In this document: positions 38,912 to 49,214 of the stretch, in pieces
Position numbering within the stretch: the stretch's first letter is position 1
Layout: the number at the start of each line of letters is the position of its first letter
Source of the DNA: Klebsiella electrica
Lineage (GTDB): Bacteria > Pseudomonadota > Gammaproteobacteria > Enterobacterales > Enterobacteriaceae
Assembly (NCBI RefSeq): GCF_006711645.1
Contig: NZ_CP041247.1
Coordinates: 124,001 to 188,000 of the forward strand
Direction: 5' to 3'
Length of the DNA stretch: 64,000 nt
Translations under genes and position numbers: made by a program
The notes under the pieces: generated by a model
Told to the model about the DNA's origin: nothing
Seen by the model: the letters and a program-made list of their open reading frames with translations, nothing else
The model's database searches: none

Positions 38912-40231
38912 TCAGATCGCGCGTTTCGGTGCGTTGACCGCGCCGATAGACGCACTGTTGGCATCGCACCGGGACGGCAGCAGCAGCGCCATCAGCGCGG
39001 CAATCGCCAGTGAAATCGCCAGGCAGTAAACGCCCGCATCTTTGCTGTAAAGCGTGATCAGCACGCCCACGGCATACGGGCCGCAGAAGCCGCCGAGGTT
39101 GCCGAGGGCGTTGATCACACCGCGTGCGCCGCCGGCCATTTCGGCGCTGAACAGACGGGCAGGGATGGTCCAGAACACCCCGGCAGCGGACTGCAGGAAG
39201 AAGCCACAACCGACCAGCGCGGTGTACGACAGCCAGACGCTCTCTTTCAGCACAACGGAAAGGAACATGCAGGCGGCGAAACCAATCAGCGGCAGGGAGA
39301 CGAACAGTTTGCGTTTGCCGGTGCGGTCAGACAGGGAAGAGAACAGGAACATCCCGGCAATCGCCCCCACGTAAGGCAGAATGGCGAGCATCCCGACCTG
39401 GCCCATACTGGTGTGGGTCAGCTCTTTCAGGATGGTCGGTAGCCAGAGGGTGTAGCCGTAAATCCCGGTCTGGTAGAAGAAGTTCAGGGCAATCAGTTGC
39501 CACATGGTGCGGTCAGACAACACAGTGCTCAGAGAGGCATTCACCGTGGTTTTACCGGCAATGGCGCGCTGTTCAGCGGCCAGGGTTTCCACCAGGTACT
39601 TTTTCTCCGCGTCAGAAATCCAGCGGGCTTCCTGCGGGCGGTCATAAATCGTCAGCGCCCACATCACCAGCACGACGAGGGAGAGCAGACCTTCGATGAT
39701 GAACAGCCAGCGCCAGTCGAGGGCGGTGATTATCCAGCCGGAGAGTGGGGCGGTGATGATCCCGGCGATCGGCACGAACATGATGACGATGGCATTCGCG
39801 CGACCGCGTTCGGCATCCGGGAACCAGTTACTGATCATGGTGAGTACCACAGGCAGCATACCGCCTTCTGCCACACCCAGCAGAAAGCGCAGCGCCAGCA
39901 GCTGGTAGTGGTTGGTAACAAGACCGGTAAACACGGAAATTACCGCCCACGCGACCAGCGACCAGCCGATGAATTTTTTGCCGCTGCCGTGAACGGCGAT
40001 TTTGCCGCCGGGAACCTGTAAGAAGAGATAGCCGAGGAAGAAAATACCGCCAGCCAGGCCTGCCATCGTCGCGGTGATGCCTAAATCCTGATCCATCCCG
40101 CCGGGCATAGCAAAGGCAATATTCACGCGGTCCATATAAGAAATAATACAGGTGATAAGAATCGGAGGAATAATTCTTAACCAGCGTTGGCGCGGAATAT
40201 CCGCGGTTGTAGCGTAAGAGGAAGTATTCAT
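38912..40231 (-). CDS. yiaX2: MFS transporter YiaX2 (anion:cation symporter type)
   Basis: The 439-residue inner-membrane protein has about 12 helices and the ACS-family pattern YMDRVNIAFAMPGGMDQDLG, FLQVPGGKIAVHGSGKK and RFLLGVAEGGMLPVVLTMIS. Related carriers move sugar acids such as hexuronates and tartrate. Klebsiella work on yiaKLX1X2PQRS links it to aerobic L-ascorbate use, so uptake of ascorbate or a breakdown product is the likely role. It replaces the YiaMNO TRAP transporter of E. coli. Confidence 0.88.
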   Translation of the reverse strand: MNTSSYATTADIPRQRWLRIIPPILITCIISYMDRVNIAFAMPGGMDQDLGITATMAGLAGGIFFLGYLFLQVPGGKIAVHGSGKKFIGWSLVAWAVISVFTGLVTNHYQLLALRFLLGVAEGGMLPVVLTMISNWFPDAERGRANAIVIMFVPIAGIITAPLSGWIITALDWRWLFIIEGLLSLVVLVMWALTIYDRPQEARWISDAEKKYLVETLAAEQRAIAGKTTVNASLSTVLSDRTMWQLIALNFFYQTGIYGYTLWLPTILKELTHTSMGQVGMLAILPYVGAIAGMFLFSSLSDRTGKRKLFVSLPLIGFAACMFLSVVLKESVWLSYTALVGCGFFLQSAAGVFWTIPARLFSAEMAGGARGVINALGNLGGFCGPYAVGVLITLYSKDAGVYCLAISLAIAALMALLLPSRCDANSASIGAVNAPKRAI

Positions 40232-40284
40232 ATTAATCTCGTGTTTAAATTGACTGACCTTGCGATGAAATTGACGCTTTATAT

Positions 40285-41220
40285 TTATTGTCGGGCTATG
40301 TTTAGCGCGTGAATGCCATCGCGTAATATGGCTATGCGATGATTCGCATCAGCATTCGCATCAATTTCCAGTAACTTAATACCGGCAAACTGTAATTGTG
40401 CTGAATCAGCCACATTAAATAATTCTTTTGCGTGAGCCGCTGTTAACAGGCCTTGCGGGCAAAACGGGGCGAACGGTGCGTGCAGGTCAGTCCATTCGCC
40501 GTACGGCCCTTCGGTCGCGGTGCCAGAGAACATCAGCGCCCCCAGTTTGCCCGCGGCACGTGCCGCCTGAGTATGCGCCAGCGGCAGGGCGGCGTTACGC
40601 CCTTCAATCGCTGAACGCGCCCAGTTGATACAGATATCAATGCGGTAACCCGCCAGCACCTGCAGCACGTTTTCCAGCGGCAGAAAGCCTTTGCGTGGCG
40701 CAGGCTGGTTCATGGCATCACAATGTTCCAGCATGAGTGAGCATGACCAGTCCCAGTCCGCAATCTCTTTGATGGAGCGCGCGAAGGCATCGGTTGCCTG
40801 CTCTACGCTCGCATTACCCACAAGCGGTGCAGCCTGCAGTTCAAGGGAGATGACCTTGCCGGCAAAACGTTTGTTTAGTGCATTGATTTTGTTGTGTAAA
40901 TGACGATGGAATGCGACGCATGCCAGACGCTGTTCTTCATCGCTGGAGGCCAGGCCGAAAGCCGTGTTGCCGCCGCCGCGGCGACGCATCGTTTCCGGGA
41001 TGGCCGTCACCACCATCTTCCACTCCTGCGGCGTATGCTGGAGCAACCACTCATCGCCATAGGGATGAAAGTGCTCATGGCATGGTTGTTCCAGCCCACG
41101 GATGTGGGGCGTATCCGCGAGTAAGCGCCAGAATTCCGTCTCTTCTTGTTCGCTCTTTTGGTGAAATGAGGGCGCGCAAGGGTATGCGCCGATGATATAA
41201 CCGGCGTCATTTCTTTCCAT
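40285..41220 (-). CDS. yiaX1: DUF4862 family protein, YiaX1
   Basis: The 311-residue soluble protein starts with [20 protein letters not shown] and has [39 protein letters not shown] and [17 protein letters not shown]. The repeated His/Glu pairs at strand ends suggest a metal-using TIM-barrel isomerase or epimerase-like fold, which is my inference. Its position matches yiaX1 of the Klebsiella ascorbate operon; no biochemical activity is established that I know of. Confidence 0.8.
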   Translation of the reverse strand: MERNDAGYIIGAYPCAPSFHQKSEQEETEFWRLLADTPHIRGLEQPCHEHFHPYGDEWLLQHTPQEWKMVVTAIPETMRRRGGGNTAFGLASSDEEQRLACVAFHRHLHNKINALNKRFAGKVISLELQAAPLVGNASVEQATDAFARSIKEIADWDWSCSLMLEHCDAMNQPAPRKGFLPLENVLQVLAGYRIDICINWARSAIEGRNAALPLAHTQAARAAGKLGALMFSGTATEGPYGEWTDLHAPFAPFCPQGLLTAAHAKELFNVADSAQLQFAGIKLLEIDANADANHRIAILRDGIHALNIARQ

Positions 41221-41265
41221 TTTTCACTCCTTTTATTTATCGGTGTTCGATAAATAAATGACGGA

Positions 41266-42743
<1,478 letters not shown>

Positions 42744-42775
42744 ACGCTTTCTCCATGACAACTTTTCGTTTCACA

Positions 42776-42796
42776 TAGTGGAATTTTATTCCACTA
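42776..42796 (-). promoter_or_regulatory. Candidate YiaJ operator upstream of yiaK
   Basis: TAGTGGAAT and ATTCCACTA form a perfect 9-bp inverted repeat around TTT. The TGGAAT-ATTCCA core resembles the known IclR consensus (TGGAAAT-ATTTCCA), and YiaJ is an IclR-family protein encoded nearby. It lies between the SMP-30 gene and yiaK, so it probably marks an internal regulated promoter. Confidence 0.7.
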
Positions 42797-42856
42797 AATA
42801 GTGCTGGGTTGCAAAAACACGCCGGCAGGACCGGTGTGTTTCGGCGTTACTCCGGT

Positions 42857-43720
42857 TTATCCCTGAAGGCGGGATGGGGCGAGGGTCACCCGGTACAGCG
42901 ATGTCGTCGCCGTAATAAAAAGCGTATTCCCGTCGGGGCCGCCAAAAGTGCAGTTAGAGACGCGCTCGGGGACCGCAATGGTGTCCAGTAATTCGCCTGC
43001 GGCGGAGAAAATCAAAATCCCTGTCTCGCAGCTGCAGTAAATATTCCCGTCCCGGTCGACGCAAAATCCGTCCGGAATACCCGGTTTAACCTGGGTTACG
43101 ACGTGGGAAAATAACGCGTTATCGCCTTCAAGGCGGTAAGCACGAATTTCCCGGCGGCCCTGGCTCGGAAAATCAATAACCGACATATCTGCCACGTATA
43201 GCCATTTATCATCCGGCGAAAAGGCCAGCCCGTTGGGGCGCTGGGTATCGCTGATGGCAATAGCGACCTGGTTTCGCGCTTCATCAAATCGGTAGACGTA
43301 GCAGCCAATGACCTGGCTTGCGGCGCGATAGCCCTCTTCGTCGCTGATGATGCCGTAGGGCGGATCGGTAAACCAAATCGACCCGTCCTGGCGCACCGCG
43401 ATATCGTTGGGGGAGTTAAAACGCAGCCCGTCGACTTTATCCACCAGCAGAGTGTGATTGCCTGCGGCGTCGGTACGGCTGATACCGCGCCGACCGTGCT
43501 CGCAGGTCAACAAACGCCCTTGCAAGTCCCGCGCGTTGCCGTTGGCATAGTGGGATTCGGCGCGGAACACGCTGACCCCATTTTGCGCATCCCAACGGAA
43601 CATTCTGTTGCCCTTCACATCGCTGAAAATCAGGCACTGCTGGTCTGCCAGCCACACCGGGCCCTCTGCCCAGATCGCCGGTGAGCACAGGCATGCAAAA
43701 CTTCCCGTGACGACTAACAT
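42857..43720 (-). CDS. SMP-30/gluconolactonase family lactonase
   Basis: The 287-residue beta-propeller protein has the metal-site motifs of SMP-30/regucalcin lactonases: AIWAEGPVW (Glu), RFNSPNDIAV (Asn), RPNGLAFSPDD (Asn) and GIPDGFCVDRDG (Asp). Family members open aldonolactones such as gluconolactone and L-gulonolactone. Here it lies one base after the ABC binding-protein gene and 113 bases before yiaK, which uses the ring-opened 2,3-diketo-L-gulonate. Opening dehydroascorbate or a related lactone is thus a reasonable inference. No clear signal peptide is present. Confidence 0.88.
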   Translation of the reverse strand: MLVVTGSFACLCSPAIWAEGPVWLADQQCLIFSDVKGNRMFRWDAQNGVSVFRAESHYANGNARDLQGRLLTCEHGRRGISRTDAAGNHTLLVDKVDGLRFNSPNDIAVRQDGSIWFTDPPYGIISDEEGYRAASQVIGCYVYRFDEARNQVAIAISDTQRPNGLAFSPDDKWLYVADMSVIDFPSQGRREIRAYRLEGDNALFSHVVTQVKPGIPDGFCVDRDGNIYCSCETGILIFSAAGELLDTIAVPERVSNCTFGGPDGNTLFITATTSLYRVTLAPSRLQG

Positions 43721-43721
43721 C

Positions 43722-44831
43722 TCACTTCACTCCCCAGATGGCTTTGTAGCGATCGCGATAATGGTTGTCCGGGTCAAATTCGTTGTTCTGGCCGCCGTCG
43801 GCGCCGATGTTCTCCTTGGTCACCAGATGCGCCGGGGTGACATAGCCAGACGGCTCTTTACCGGCGAAGGCGCGGTTTAATTCATCCAGCAGCTGCCAGC
43901 CGTGCAGTTTCAACGGCTCGGGTACGGTTGCTACCTGCGCTTTGCCTTCACGCACGCGCTGGTAGGCGGTGACGGAACCGTCGCCAGCGGAGATGTTGTA
44001 CGGCGGCTTATCTCCGGTGCCTTTGCCCGCGGTTTGCAGGGCTGGAGCCATAAAGTCGAAGTACAGATCGTTAATTGCCAGCGAGTATTCGAACCTGTCG
44101 CCATATTTTTGGATCAGGCTGTAGGTCATGCCCGGCATGCGGTTGGAGGTGTCGGCAAGCGGGGTATCGATAAATTCCACTACCTGGCAGCCGCTGCACT
44201 GCTCAATCACCTTCTTCATCGCGTTGGCTTTATCCAGCGCGATTTGGTACAGCGAGTCGGTGAAAATAAGCACTTTGGCGGTACCGTTGGATTTCGCCAC
44301 CGCATACAGCGCCGCCATGCGCGAGACTTCGTTCGAGTCGGAGGTCACGTTGTAGAAAATGTTGTAAGCCGGAACCGGGCCAGGCGCGGGCACCGCGTGC
44401 CAGGCGGTCAGCACGATGCCCTCTTTCACGGCTTTTTTCAGCGGAATTTTGGCGACGTTGGGGTTCCAGCCACCAATGACGATACCGTCCGGTTTGCGGG
44501 CGATCGCCTGGTTAAGCGCCGCCAGTTGATCTTTCACCGAACCTGCGCCATCCAGCACATCCAGCTGCCAGCCTGCGGCTTTCGCCGCTTCTTCCAGCCC
44601 CTCTTTAACCCCCAGCACGCCGCCGTTTTTCATGTCCGAGGCGATGAAAATGATCTTCTTACCAGGCTGCAGCGTCGGACCCTGGGTTGGGCCATCCCAG
44701 TCGGTGACTGGCGCGGTGGCTTTGGCAATCGCCGTTTTCGCCTGCTGAACAAAGGTATCGTCGGCGAGGCTGAAACCACTTGCCATCATCAACCCGGCAG
44801 CCAGACAGTACTGAACTATTTTGTTATTCAT
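43722..44831 (-). CDS. Periplasmic sugar-binding protein of an ABC importer
   Basis: The 369-residue protein has a signal peptide cleaved near GFSLA-DD and a type I periplasmic-binding fold: KKIIFIASDMKNGG, ARKPDGIVIGGWNPNVAKIP, YSLAINDLYFDFM. A CSGC pair about residue 215 may form a disulfide in the periplasm. Ligands of this cluster are pentoses, hexoses and related cyclic compounds; here the yia context suggests a sugar acid or lactone. First of the importer genes downstream of the permease, 21 bases away. Confidence 0.87.
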   Translation of the reverse strand: MNNKIVQYCLAAGLMMASGFSLADDTFVQQAKTAIAKATAPVTDWDGPTQGPTLQPGKKIIFIASDMKNGGVLGVKEGLEEAAKAAGWQLDVLDGAGSVKDQLAALNQAIARKPDGIVIGGWNPNVAKIPLKKAVKEGIVLTAWHAVPAPGPVPAYNIFYNVTSDSNEVSRMAALYAVAKSNGTAKVLIFTDSLYQIALDKANAMKKVIEQCSGCQVVEFIDTPLADTSNRMPGMTYSLIQKYGDRFEYSLAINDLYFDFMAPALQTAGKGTGDKPPYNISAGDGSVTAYQRVREGKAQVATVPEPLKLHGWQLLDELNRAFAGKEPSGYVTPAHLVTKENIGADGGQNNEFDPDNHYRDRYKAIWGVK

Positions 44832-44852
44832 TTTCAGTTCCTTACGCGAGAG

Positions 44853-45923
44853 TCATTGGGTAACGGAGGAGCCTGATGCTGGCGATTGTGCCCGCTGCAC
44901 CAGTTTTTTATTTAATGCCCGACGGCGTTGAGCATAGCCCGCCAGGGTAATCGACAGCAGCAGCGTCGCACCGTTGAACAGCGGTTCGACCCAAAACGCG
45001 CCGCCGAACTGCTGGATGCCCGCAATACCGATCGCCAGCACCGCAATACCGACCACCGTGCCCCAGACGTTCACCCGGCCGGGACGAATGGTGGTGCTGC
45101 CAAGGAACGCGCCCACCAGCGCCGGGAGCAGATAATCCATACCAACGCTGGCCTGGCCCACGCCCTGCTCGGCGGCGATGATCACCCCGGTAAAGCCGGT
45201 TAAAGTGCTGGAAGTGATAAATGCCCCGATGATGTAACGATTAACGGAAATGCCGTTGAGCGCTGCGGCGACCGGGTTACCGCCCACCGCGTACATGCAG
45301 CGACCAATCGGGGTATGTTCGGTGATAATCCACAGCACCACGGCGGCAAAAAGGACGTAGAAGGCCACCACCGGAATACCGAACAGGTCGGAGTGATGCA
45401 GGGCGATAAAGGCGTCCGGTAAGTCACCAACGATCTGCCGACCACCAGAGTGCCAGAGCGCGATGGCGTACAGCACCGTACCGGAACCCAGGGTCGCAAC
45501 AAAGCTGTCGATATCCGCCAGCGCCACCAGAATACCGTTCAGCAAACCGTAGAGCGCAGAGAGCACCAGCACGATCGCCACAGCGGCGGGCCAGGAGAAA
45601 CCATATTCGACCTGCAAAGTAATGGCGAGGATATGCCAGAGCACGATGCCGAAGCCGACGTTGAGGTCGATTTTGCCGACAATCATCGGGATGGTCGCCG
45701 CCAGCGCCAGCAGGGCGATTTTCGATTTGCTGTCGAGGATCGCCTGCAACGTCAACAGGGAAGCAAACGAAGGCGTTGTCAGTGAAAAAACGATAACCAG
45801 CACCACACAGATCGCGGGTAAACCGTAACGGGTGGTTAATTGTCCAAGCCAGGTGGCCACACCGTGTTCATGAAGTGATACGCGTGATTCCAGGGCCGTC
45901 GATTTCATTGATGTTTTAGCCAT
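44853..45923 (-). CDS. ABC sugar importer permease (RbsC/XylH type)
   Basis: The 356-residue inner-membrane protein has about 9-10 helices and the BPD_transp_2 hallmarks VGKIDLNVGFGIVLWHILAI, ATLGSGTVLYAIALWHSGGR and AVGGNPVAAALNGISVNRYI. The ATG at 45923, preceded by CGGAG, lies 13 bases beyond the ATPase stop; the longer open frame runs back into the ATPase gene and is rejected. It forms the channel with the adjacent ATPase and binding protein. Confidence 0.9.
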   Translation of the reverse strand: MAKTSMKSTALESRVSLHEHGVATWLGQLTTRYGLPAICVVLVIVFSLTTPSFASLLTLQAILDSKSKIALLALAATIPMIVGKIDLNVGFGIVLWHILAITLQVEYGFSWPAAVAIVLVLSALYGLLNGILVALADIDSFVATLGSGTVLYAIALWHSGGRQIVGDLPDAFIALHHSDLFGIPVVAFYVLFAAVVLWIITEHTPIGRCMYAVGGNPVAAALNGISVNRYIIGAFITSSTLTGFTGVIIAAEQGVGQASVGMDYLLPALVGAFLGSTTIRPGRVNVWGTVVGIAVLAIGIAGIQQFGGAFWVEPLFNGATLLLSITLAGYAQRRRALNKKLVQRAQSPASGSSVTQ

Positions 45924-45936
45924 AACGCACTCCGAC

Positions 45937-47457
45937 TTAATGTATGGTGCCGCTGCCCGATGCCAGCTCAAGCAATCTGGCAAAGGTGACATCCTGGTTG
46001 AGCAGTTCGCCGACGATCTGCCCGCGGTTAAATACCAGCGCCCGGTTACAGATGTGCGCCACCTCTTCCAGGTCGTTGGAAATGACCAGAATGGCAACGC
46101 CGTTTTGCAGCGCCTGATTGAGTAAATCGTAAATTTCTGCGCGTGCGCCCACGTCAACGCCTGCAGAAGGGTCTTCCAGAATGAGCAGAGGGGCATTGAG
46201 CGAGAGCCAGCGTGCCATGACCACTTTTTGCTGGTTGCCGCCCGACAGTGCACTGATTTCAATATTTATCTGCGAGGGGCGCACGTCGAACTGGCGGATT
46301 TTCTCCCAGCTCAGCGGCGCTTCGCTTTTTTCGTTATAGCGGGAAAGCGGCGCATGACCGTGTTTACAGGGGTTCATAAACAGGTTTTCACGCACCATCA
46401 TGCCCGGAATCAGACTTTCATGAAGACGGTCGCCGGCGACAAAAGAGACGCCGGCGGACATCGCCTCCCCTGGTGTTGTCGCCGTAAACGGCACGCCATT
46501 TAAGGTGATTTGTCCACTTTCCTGCGTCCTGCAGGCAAACAGTAAACGTCCAATCTCTTCCTGACCGGCGCCACGCAGACCGGCGAGCGCCACCATCTCT
46601 CCGGCACGCAGCTCGAAGGAGACCGGCCCGGTATCGCCCACTTTGACGTGGTCCATTTTCAACAGCACCGGCGCGCTGGCATCGGGTAAGGGCTGGCGCT
46701 GGTCATCACGCAGGTTTTCGCCCACAATCAGTTCGACCAGACCACGCAGGCTGTAGCGGCTGATATCGCCGCCTCCGGCGTAGCAACCATCGCGCATCGC
46801 ACAAACGGTATCCGCCATCTCCATCACCTCATCCAGGCGGTGGGTGATGTAAATCATGCCTACCTGCTTCTCGCGCAGGATGTTCATGACGCGGAACAGG
46901 TGGCGTACATCGTCGGCAGGCAGTGAGGCGGTCGGTTCATCGAGCACCAGTACCGAGGCGTCAACTGCCACCGCGCGGGCAATCGCCAGCAGGGATTTTT
47001 CGGTGCGGGAAAGGTCAAACACGCGGTCATCCGGGTCTATCTGAATGCCGATATCTTCCAGCGCTTTTTGCGCCTGGCGTTTGGTGGCCGCCCAGTCAAT
47101 CAGACCGAAGCGACGGGGAAACCCCATCACCAGCGCCATGTTTTCGGCGACGGTCATCCACTCTACCAGGCCTAAATCCTGATGAATAAAGGCGATAGGC
47201 TGTTCGTTGCCCTGACGTAACGCGGCGGCAGAATCCACCGGCTGACCGCGAAACAGGATCTCGCCGCCATCACGGGAATAGACGCCCGCCAGCACCTTAA
47301 TCAACGTCGATTTGCCAGCGCCGTTTTCTCCCAACAGCGCCACAACCTGGCCCGGGTAAATATCCAGACTGACGTTATTGACCGCCACATTGCCACCAAA
47401 ACGCTTGATGATGTGGCGCATAGATAACAACGGAGACAACACTGCTGCTTCTGTCAT
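45937..47457 (-). CDS. ABC sugar importer ATPase (two nucleotide-binding domains)
   Basis: The 506-residue RbsA/XylG-like protein has NBD1 with Walker A GENGAGKST (residues 43-51) and Walker [14 protein letters not shown]1's signature is atypical, LSRTEKS (149-155). NBD2 has the degenerate loop AGLRGAGQEE, a canonical LSGGNQQ (404-410), and LILEDPSAG (425-433), in which the usual Asp-Glu is reversed to Glu-Asp. So only one composite site looks fully equipped. It is first in a minus-strand operon that runs toward yiaK and diverges from yiaJ. Confidence 0.92.
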   Translation of the reverse strand: MTEAAVLSPLLSMRHIIKRFGGNVAVNNVSLDIYPGQVVALLGENGAGKSTLIKVLAGVYSRDGGEILFRGQPVDSAAALRQGNEQPIAFIHQDLGLVEWMTVAENMALVMGFPRRFGLIDWAATKRQAQKALEDIGIQIDPDDRVFDLSRTEKSLLAIARAVAVDASVLVLDEPTASLPADDVRHLFRVMNILREKQVGMIYITHRLDEVMEMADTVCAMRDGCYAGGGDISRYSLRGLVELIVGENLRDDQRQPLPDASAPVLLKMDHVKVGDTGPVSFELRAGEMVALAGLRGAGQEEIGRLLFACRTQESGQITLNGVPFTATTPGEAMSAGVSFVAGDRLHESLIPGMMVRENLFMNPCKHGHAPLSRYNEKSEAPLSWEKIRQFDVRPSQINIEISALSGGNQQKVVMARWLSLNAPLLILEDPSAGVDVGARAEIYDLLNQALQNGVAILVISNDLEEVAHICNRALVFNRGQIVGELLNQDVTFARLLELASGSGTIH

Positions 47458-47680
47458 TTAAGGTGACCTCCCGATGAGGGGGTGAGAACGTTTTACAAGC
47501 TATAAATTTCACTATGCGAAATCTGATTTCAAATATATCGATCATGATTTCACAAAGCAATCGGTGAGGATGTTTTTGAAATTCAATAAAATCAGTTAAT
47601 TACAAAATTTATGTTCAGATCGTGAAGTGAAACACACTTTGCGCTACCATCAGGTCGCCACTGAATGGAGAGCGGAAGCG
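47458..47680. promoter_or_regulatory. Divergent control region ABC importer / yiaJ
   Basis: This AT-rich 223-base region holds GAAATC-T-GATTTC at 47518-47530, whose GAAAT-CTG-ATTTC spacing equals the GGAAT-TTT-ATTCC operator before yiaK. A second overlapping repeat, ATTTC (47506-47510) with GAAAT (47518-47522), lies beside it. They are good candidates for YiaJ binding to control both the importer operon and its own gene. Confidence 0.55.
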
Positions 47681-48496
47681 ATGAACACAAAAGAGAGTGA
47701 AAACGCGCCGGAGAAAGAGCGGCCGGCTGGAAGCCAAAGTTTGTTTCGCGGTTTGATGTTGATAGAAATCTTAAGCAATTACCCGAACGGTTGCCCGCTG
47801 GCGCATCTTTCAGAACTGGCCGGGCTGAACAAAAGCACCGTGCACCGATTACTACAAGGGCTGCAATCCTGTGGCTACGTCACTCCCGCACCCGCCGCCG
47901 GGAGCTATCGTTTAACCACCAAATTTATTGCCGTCGGACAAAAAGCCCTGACGTCGCTGAATATTATCCATGTGGCGGCGCCGCATCTGGAAGCGCTAAA
48001 CCTCTCTACCGGGGAAACCATCAACTTCTCCAGCCGTGAGGACGATCACGCCATTCTGATTTATAAGCTGGAACCGACGACCGGGATGCTGCGTACCCGC
48101 GCGTATATCGGCCAACATATGCCGCTGTACTGTTCGGCAATGGGTAAGATCTACATGGCGTTTGGTCAGCAGGAATATGTGAAAGAGTACTGGGAAACGC
48201 ATCAGGAGCAGATTCAGCCTCTGACGCGCAACACCATTACGGGGCTGCCTGCGATGTACGATGAGCTGGCGCAAATTCGTGAAAGCGTGATGGCGATGGA
48301 CCGTGAAGAGAATGAGCTTGGCGTTTCCTGCATTGCTGTTCCGGTGTTTGATATTCAACACCGTGTACCGTATGCCATCTCCATCTCACTCTCGACGTCA
48401 CGTCTGAAACAGATTGGCGAGAAAAATTTGCTTAAGCCGCTGCGCGACACGGCACAGGCCATCTCTAACGAACTGGGATTTACCTTACGCGTGTAG
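47681..48496 (+). CDS. yiaJ: IclR-family regulator YiaJ (PlaR)
   Basis: The 271-residue protein has an N-terminal winged helix (SLFRGLMLIEILSNYPNGCP, HLSELAGLNKSTVHRLLQGL) and a C-terminal IclR effector domain (GMLRTRAYIGQHMPLYCSAM, NELGVSCIAVPVFDIQHRVP). It represses the yia operon; in Klebsiella L-ascorbate 6-phosphate has been reported as inducer. ATG at 47681 follows GGAGAGCGG and precedes the conserved ERPAGSQSLFRGL. It diverges from the importer operon rather than directly from yiaK. Confidence 0.95.
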   Translation: MNTKESENAPEKERPAGSQSLFRGLMLIEILSNYPNGCPLAHLSELAGLNKSTVHRLLQGLQSCGYVTPAPAAGSYRLTTKFIAVGQKALTSLNIIHVAAPHLEALNLSTGETINFSSREDDHAILIYKLEPTTGMLRTRAYIGQHMPLYCSAMGKIYMAFGQQEYVKEYWETHQEQIQPLTRNTITGLPAMYDELAQIRESVMAMDREENELGVSCIAVPVFDIQHRVPYAISISLSTSRLKQIGEKNLLKPLRDTAQAISNELGFTLRV

Positions 48497-48617
48497 GCAA
48501 AAAGCCCGATGCGGTTGGGCAGATGACAGATCTGGCAACAATCCCCGCCAGGATCAAAGCGAAGGCGGTTCGTTTTCTGGCACTCTGACGCTAATCAACG
48601 TCAGGCGGGGGTGGAAA

Positions 48618-49214
48618 ATGAACCGTTTTATCATTGCGGATTCGGCCAAATGCATTGGCTGTCGTACCTGTGAAGTCGCCTGCGTGGTGTCACACAAGGC
48701 AAATCAGGATTGCGCCGCACTTTCTCCAAAAGCCTTCAGCGCACGCATTTGGGTGGTGAAGGGCGGGTCTTTTACCACCGCCGTGACCTGCCATCATTGC
48801 GAAGACGCGCCCTGCGCCAACGTCTGCCCGGCGGGGGCGATTAGCCGGGTCAGCGGTAGGGTGTACGTTGAACAATCCCTTTGTATTGGCTGCAAAAGCT
48901 GCATGCTGGCCTGTCCGTACGGCGCGATATCCGTGATGATGACCGACAATGGCGTGCAGGCGTTGAAATGCGATTTGTGCGGCCATCGCGAAGACGGCCC
49001 GGCCTGTGTGGCGGCCTGTCCGACCCAGGCGCTGTACTGCATCACGCCGGCGGAGCTGGAGAGATTAAGCGGCGAGCGCCGTCTGCGGACGGCGCTGGCG
49101 ATTCAGACGGGCGACAAAACGCGCGATTACGCGCCCTGCTCACCCCAGGCGCGTTCAACCTCTTCGGCGAGGATTTTCACGCCCGCTTCAATTTTCTCCG
49201 GGTCTGGCACGTAG
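48618..49214 (+). CDS. ysaA: 4Fe-4S ferredoxin-type protein YsaA with extended C-terminus
   Basis: The protein has four cysteine clusters: CIGCRTCEVAC, CHHCEDAPCANVCP, CIGCKSCMLACP and CDLCGHREDGPACVAACP, as in HycB/AegA-type electron carriers with up to four [4Fe-4S] centres. ATG at 48618 begins MNRFIIADSAKCIGCRTC. E. coli YsaA is about 157 residues, while this frame runs to 198 and its last 88 bases overlap the 3' end of avtA on the other strand. The partner enzyme is unknown. Confidence 0.88.
   Translation: MNRFIIADSAKCIGCRTCEVACVVSHKANQDCAALSPKAFSARIWVVKGGSFTTAVTCHHCEDAPCANVCPAGAISRVSGRVYVEQSLCIGCKSCMLACPYGAISVMMTDNGVQALKCDLCGHREDGPACVAACPTQALYCITPAELERLSGERRLRTALAIQTGDKTRDYAPCSPQARSTSSARIFTPASIFSGSGT

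Noticed and set aside
45924..46262. Longer N-terminus for the ABC permease
   Set aside because: The extra 113 codons lie inside the ATPase gene in another frame; the ATG at 45923 has a good ribosome site and starts near the conserved region.
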